Position numbers and translations under genes: made by a program. Positions 60,765 through 64,000 of a stretch of DNA of 64,000 bases are shown piece after piece. This DNA is from PHAA01 sp034927445 (lineage in GTDB: Bacteria; Bacillota; Syntrophomonadia; Syntrophomonadales; Syntrophomonadaceae), in NCBI GenBank assembly GCA_034927445.1, contig JAYFPZ010000007.1, positions 186,001 through 250,000 on the forward strand, in the 5' to 3' direction. Each line of letters starts with the position of its first letter. Within the stretch, counting starts at the first letter, position 1. The notes under the pieces are model-generated. The model was given only the letters and a program-made list of their open reading frames with translations. It had not been told where the DNA came from and made no database searches.

Positions 60765-60797
60765 GCCGGCCTATAAAAATCGCCGCAGCCGGCAGTA
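60765..60797 (-). terminator. Possible terminator of desulfoferrodoxin gene
   Basis: GCCGGC (60765-60770) pairs with GCCGGC (60788-60793), loop 17 nt, then TGATTTTTAAT on the minus strand. Short stem, so only moderate support. Confidence 0.45.
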
Positions 60798-60810
60798 AAA
60801 CTACAACCGC

Positions 60811-61191
60811 TTAACCCTTCCATAAACCGTGCAGGTTGCAATATTCTCTCAGTACGATCGGCTCTCCGCCGGCCTCGATACAGAAGCTGGCCTGGGGTTC
60901 CTGCCCGGGTTTTAAAAACTCCCGATAGGCTTTATTCCCAACCACTACTTCTATCCACTGGATATAGTGCTCCTCGGCCATGGGATGGGGAACACTGCCT
61001 ACTTTGACCGTAAGAACTCCATTTTCCAGGTTACCCACCGGGATATGTTTTTCATAGGCCGCATCCACCGTATTTTCCTCAATCAACTTCATGGGCTGAC
61101 CACAGCAATGCATTTCACCCTTGCCTTCAAAGAGCATTTCCACGATATTGCCACACACATCACATTTATAAATGCCTAAGAATTTTGCCAT
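60811..61191 (-). CDS. dfx: Desulfoferrodoxin (superoxide reductase)
   Basis: 126 residues from ATG 61191 with GGAGG upstream; the frame continues upstream without a site. Cys10, Cys13, Cys29 and Cys30 are the Fe(SCys)4 ligands; the catalytic centre ligands are in EKHIPV, VPHPMAEEHYIQW and REYCNLHG. Reduces superoxide without making oxygen, a typical anaerobe defence. Confidence 0.96.
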   Translation of the reverse strand: MAKFLGIYKCDVCGNIVEMLFEGKGEMHCCGQPMKLIEENTVDAAYEKHIPVGNLENGVLTVKVGSVPHPMAEEHYIQWIEVVVGNKAYREFLKPGQEPQASFCIEAGGEPIVLREYCNLHGLWKG

Positions 61192-61223
61192 AATTATCCC
61201 TCCATATTGTTTACTAAAATGGT

Positions 61224-61260
61224 ATAGTTTTATACTATTAGTCTTGTCGTTCTTTGTCAA
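61224..61260 (-). promoter_or_regulatory. Promoter of dfx with overlapping inverted repeat
   Basis: Minus strand TTGACA (61255-61260), 17 nt spacer, TAGTAT (61232-61237). An inverted repeat ATAGT-N5-ACTAT (61224-61238) covers the -10, a plausible operator for an oxidative-stress repressor; the repressor is not identified. Confidence 0.55.
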
Positions 61261-61329
61261 GCTCATTTTTTGAAAAAGAGAAGTTATTTTATCCTTTGGC
61301 CCAATCATGAAATGCATTTTTAGGCTTAA

Positions 61330-61635
61330 TCAGGCCAGCAATTCCATAACCAATACCACCAGACAAGCACTTACTGATACTTTAAATAAACTTGATCCTC
61401 GATATGCCAGTACAACTGCCGCCGCAAACCCTGCCATTCCTGACCAGAGACTGGCGGTAGCTGAAAGTATTGCCGGGAAAGTCATAACTGCCAGGGTTAC
61501 ATAGGGCACATAATATAAAAATGAACGAATGGCAGTACTCTTTATTTCCTTCCTAATCAGGGCGAGTGGCAGCATACGAATCAAATAAGTAATAACTGCC
61601 ATTATCAATATGTAAATATACACATTATGACTCAT
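61330..61635 (-). CDS. azlD: AzlD-family branched-chain amino acid exporter subunit
   Basis: 101 residues from ATG 61635 with CGGAG upstream. Three or four short hydrophobic helices with YLIRMLPLALIRKEIKST near the start, the AzlD signature. Forms the small partner of AzlC. Overlaps azlC by 11 nt. Confidence 0.88.
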   Translation of the reverse strand: MSHNVYIYILIMAVITYLIRMLPLALIRKEIKSTAIRSFLYYVPYVTLAVMTFPAILSATASLWSGMAGFAAAVVLAYRGSSLFKVSVSACLVVLVMELLA

Positions 61636-62380
61636 GAATTGTCTCCGTTTCTCCTGGAACAGGCATAAAAACTGCTGCTGTTCCCGCAATAGCAACCGTC
61701 AAAATAATAATTTTAAATCCTGAAGAGATATGGTTCAGGGGTGGTATCTTAGTAAACAGGAAACTGATTGCCATGGATGCGGAAATCAACCCGGTTAAAA
61801 TTCTGTTCCCCTTGGCCGGAGGAACAATAACCGCTATGAACATTCCATACAGTGCCACACCTAATGCACTTAGCATTCTTGCCGGAAGAATGTTGCCGGC
61901 TCCTACCCCCAGGCATGTCCCCAAGGCCCAGCCCGGTAAAGCAATAGCAATCAAACCGTAAGTATAAAATGGATTCAGCTTACCATTAACACTAATTGAT
62001 AAACCAAATATCTCGTCGGTGATATCAAACGCCATAAGAAGTCGGTGAAATAAAGGGGTATCAGCGTTCAATTTTTGTGACAAGGCGCAGGACATCAAAA
62101 TATAGCGCATGTTGACAATAAACTGCATAACCGCCATTTCCAGATAAGAGGCCCCGGAGCTGATCAATCCAAAAGCCGCGAATTCACCCGCAGATGTATT
62201 ATTCGTAATTGACATCAAGGTTCCCTGAAATACAGTCATTCCCGCATTTTTGGCAGCTATACCCAAAGTGAATGAGACTGCCAGGTATCCCAAAAAAATA
62301 GGAAAACCATTCCGTACTCCGGTTTTAAACCAACTCAGATTAGCATTCAATTCCAATACACCTCTTTTATTGCTGTCCAT
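61625..62380 (-). CDS. azlC: AzlC-family branched-chain amino acid exporter large subunit
   Basis: 251 residues if started at ATG 62380; no clear ribosome site, and a TTG a few codons later could also be used. FPIFLGYLAVSFTLGIAAKNAGM and TSAGEFAAFGLISSGASYLEMAVMQFIVNMRYILMS are the family signatures. The frame reaches 62479 but that would overlap the divergent LysR gene. With AzlD it exports Leu/Val/Ile analogues. Confidence 0.85.
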   Translation of the reverse strand: MDSNKRGVLELNANLSWFKTGVRNGFPIFLGYLAVSFTLGIAAKNAGMTVFQGTLMSITNNTSAGEFAAFGLISSGASYLEMAVMQFIVNMRYILMSCALSQKLNADTPLFHRLLMAFDITDEIFGLSISVNGKLNPFYTYGLIAIALPGWALGTCLGVGAGNILPARMLSALGVALYGMFIAVIVPPAKGNRILTGLISASMAISFLFTKIPPLNHISSGFKIIILTVAIAGTAAVFMPVPGETETIHES

Positions 62381-62460
62381 TTTATCAGTGAATTTGACAT
62401 CAATAAAACGAATATTTATGATGATATTATTAGTTTTACTAATAATAGAGGGGTCAGAGA

Positions 62461-63330
62461 ATGACACGATATGATGCATTCATGAAAATAATCGAAATGG
62501 GAAGTTTCACCAGAGCGGCGATGGAACTTGGATATACACAATCAGCAATCAGCCAGATAGTACATTCTCTGGAAGAGGAACTTTCAACCACATTAATTAT
62601 GCGTTCGCGAAAAGGAATTACCCTGACTCCCGATGGGGAAGAGTTTTTGCCCTATATAAAAAAAGTGTATTATGCACATCGGGAGCTTATGGAAAAGCAT
62701 AAAGAAATGCAGGGTTTGCAGAGTGGAATCATCCGTATTGGGACCTTTACCAGTGTTTCGTGCAACTATCTTCCCCAATTGATGAAGGATTTCAAAGAGA
62801 CATATCATTCCGTTCATTTTGAACTTCAGCAGGGTGAGTATACAAGTATTGCCGAATGGATAAAAGAAGGCAGCGTTGATTTTGGTTTCGTAAATCCTTC
62901 TGCCGTATCAGGCCTTACTATGGTTCCTTTAATGTCAGACGAAATGCTGGCAGTGCTGCCTGCCGAACACCCCTTATCTGCACATAAAAAAGTCACCTTA
63001 GAAGAATTATCCCATGAACCATACATTTTATTGGATGAAGGAGAAGTAAGCGGACCGTTAGAGTTTTTTAAACAGAATAATTTGAACCCCAATATCCAAT
63101 ACCGGATTTTCGATGATTATACAATAATGTCTATGATTGAAAAAGGGCTGGGAATTTCTATTTTACCCAAATTAGTATTAAGCAGATCTAACTATAACAT
63201 TGTTCCCAAGCAAATATCTCCCCCAATTGTTCGTACCATTGCATTAGCATACAGAAACAAAAATGTGCTGCCTATTGCCAGTAGATATTTCATAGATTTC
63301 ATTATCGAACAAAATGGCAGCAGTGAATAG
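62461..63330 (+). CDS. LysR-family transcriptional regulator
   Basis: 289 residues. N-terminal winged helix (residues 1-62, RAAMELGYTQSAISQIVHSLEEELSTTLIMRSRKGITLTPDGEEFL) and a periplasmic-fold effector domain (about 90-285). Divergent from azlCD with an 80-bp shared regulatory region, the classic LysR layout, so it most likely controls branched-chain amino acid export. Confidence 0.92.
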   Translation: MTRYDAFMKIIEMGSFTRAAMELGYTQSAISQIVHSLEEELSTTLIMRSRKGITLTPDGEEFLPYIKKVYYAHRELMEKHKEMQGLQSGIIRIGTFTSVSCNYLPQLMKDFKETYHSVHFELQQGEYTSIAEWIKEGSVDFGFVNPSAVSGLTMVPLMSDEMLAVLPAEHPLSAHKKVTLEELSHEPYILLDEGEVSGPLEFFKQNNLNPNIQYRIFDDYTIMSMIEKGLGISILPKLVLSRSNYNIVPKQISPPIVRTIALAYRNKNVLPIASRYFIDFIIEQNGSSE

Positions 63331-63385
63331 GATTCACGTGTGGCCATAAGACAGATAAAATTTCCCTTTCTTGATAGTCAACCTA

Positions 63386-63438
63386 TTGTCAAAAGGTAAA
63401 AGTTGCTCTATACTCTGCTTGATAATGAATATCATTAT
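63386..63438 (+). promoter_or_regulatory. fur promoter with Fur box
   Basis: TTGTCA (63386-63391), 17 nt spacer, TATACT (63409-63414); GATAATGAATATCATTAT at 63421-63438 covers the start site, 17 of 18 bases fitting the GATAATGATTATCATTAT box. Autoregulation is expected. Confidence 0.85.
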
Positions 63439-63452
63439 TTGGAGTGATCGGT

Positions 63453-63878
63453 ATGGATCAGCAAATACAAGCTAAATTAAATCAAGGTGAATATAAGTTA
63501 ACCCGCCAAAGGAAAGTAATTTTGGAGGTAATGCAGGAGACCCAGGGAGAGCATCTAAGCGCTGAGGAAGTGCTGCAGGCAGCGCGGAAGAAAGCTCCCA
63601 CCCTTGGCATTGCCACTGTCTATCGGACCCTGGAACGCCTGGCCAGTTTGGACATACTATATAAGACTATGTTTGATGAAGGCAAGTATCGCTATGAATT
63701 AGCCGACAATACGCAGCATCAGCATCATCATATCCAGTGCCTGCACTGCGGCCGAATATTCGAGTTAGATGAGAAACTGCTGGACAGCGTTGAGAAGCAG
63801 GTTGAAGAACAAGGGTTTTCAGTCGTTAACCACCGGCTCACCATTTATGCATTCTGTCCGGAATGCGGGAAACACTGA
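63453..63878 (+). CDS. fur: Fur-family metal-dependent repressor
   Basis: 141 residues from ATG 63453 (GGAG 8 nt before). Winged helix TLGIATVYRTLERLASLDIL; metal-binding HQHHHIQCLHCG and a second Cys pair FCPECGKH. Fur boxes on its own promoter and just downstream support iron-Fur rather than Zur or PerR, but the family members are hard to separate by eye. Confidence 0.9.
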   Translation: MDQQIQAKLNQGEYKLTRQRKVILEVMQETQGEHLSAEEVLQAARKKAPTLGIATVYRTLERLASLDILYKTMFDEGKYRYELADNTQHQHHHIQCLHCGRIFELDEKLLDSVEKQVEEQGFSVVNHRLTIYAFCPECGKH

Positions 63879-63897
63879 AAATTGTCTCAAGATTTTT

Positions 63898-63915
63898 GAT
63901 AATGATTATTATTAC
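63898..63915 (+). promoter_or_regulatory. Second Fur box
   Basis: GATAATGATTATTATTAC, 20 bp after fur, upstream of the gene that starts at the window end; implies an iron-regulated gene continues beyond the window. Confidence 0.75.
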
Positions 63916-63966
63916 TAAACAATTCCAGCCCGCAATGCTATTTATTGATTTTTTGAGGTTAGAGTG

Positions 63967-64000
63967 GTGAAACATAAAAAATGTTCGGGAAAAAAAATAC
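63967..64000 (+). CDS. Start of an iron-regulated gene (partial)
   Basis: GTG at 63967, 8 nt after GAGG at 63955-63958, opens a basic N-terminus MKHKKCSGKK. Too short to identify; position after a Fur box suggests iron uptake such as Feo components. Confidence 0.35.
   Translation, partial: MKHKKCSGKKI

Noticed and set aside
61192..61317. 42-codon N-terminal extension of desulfoferrodoxin
   Set aside because: It spans the promoter (TTGACA at 61255-61260); ATG 61191 has GGAGG and puts the Fe ligands at the usual positions.
1..64000. tRNA, rRNA, prophage or intact insertion sequence
   Set aside because: No cloverleaf, rRNA stretch, integrase or transposase reading frame was found; the only mobile-like DNA is the R1-R3 repeats.

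Overview
The window looks like chromosomal DNA of an anaerobic, low-to-mid GC Clostridia-type Firmicute, most plausibly a syntrophic or butyrate-metabolising lineage of the Syntrophomonas kind; this placement is inference. It rests on strong AGGAGG ribosome binding sites, two T-box leaders, desulfoferrodoxin, FixABCX electron-transfer genes with several acyl-CoA dehydrogenases, a complete butyryl-CoA beta-oxidation operon with a CoA-transferase, and a DUF4489-like protein. No rRNA, tRNA, CRISPR array, prophage or intact transposase gene was seen.

Layout. 1-9 kb: tail of an RluA-type pseudouridine synthase, a baeRF-like protein, a minus-strand electron-transfer operon (acyl-CoA dehydrogenase, fixC, fixX, etfB, etfA, marR), a zinc-ribbon protein and a second acyl-CoA dehydrogenase. 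9-17.9 kb: nucleotide metabolism (5'-nucleotidase, deoxynucleoside kinase), a MoxR AAA ATPase/VWA pair, an HI0933-type flavoprotein, a sugar nucleotidyltransferase and a DUF4489-like protein, interspersed with three repeat families. 17.9-29.8 kb: branched-chain amino acid genes, ilvD behind a Leu-type T-box, then ilvB-ilvN-ilvC-leuA-leuC-leuD-leuB-cimA. 29.8-42.4 kb: mixed genes (large unknown protein, secreted beta-propeller, dUTPase, GNAT, RmuC, ABC exporter, membrane GGDEF protein). 42.5-45.7 kb: a TrpXYZ-type ABC transporter behind a Trp-type T-box. 45.9-54.8 kb: hbd-crt-thl-bcd-CoA-transferase with a sigma-54 promoter, preceded by a sigma-54 activator with four tandem PAS domains. 55-64 kb: CBM-like and WsfD-like surface genes, small enzymes, LysE exporter, desulfoferrodoxin, AzlCD with a divergent LysR regulator, and Fur with Fur boxes.

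How they work together. The hbd operon holds every step for interconverting butyryl-CoA and two acetyl-CoA plus a CoA-transferase for acid activation; the FixABCX/acyl-CoA dehydrogenase operon would pass the low-energy electrons onward. The PAS activator is placed to switch the operon through the -24/-12 promoter. The ilv/leu/cim cluster covers most of Val, Leu and (through citramalate) Ile synthesis, and AzlCD would export excess.

The most unusual signals are non-coding: (R1) a modular fold-back repeat with compensatory base changes, six copies including three tandem units of exactly 189 bp; (R2) a structured element of about 180-190 nt found twice, each time just upstream of a start codon (fixC and the MoxR gene), a candidate cis-regulatory RNA; (R3) an inverted pair of fold-back repeats bracketing a 6.3 kb block.
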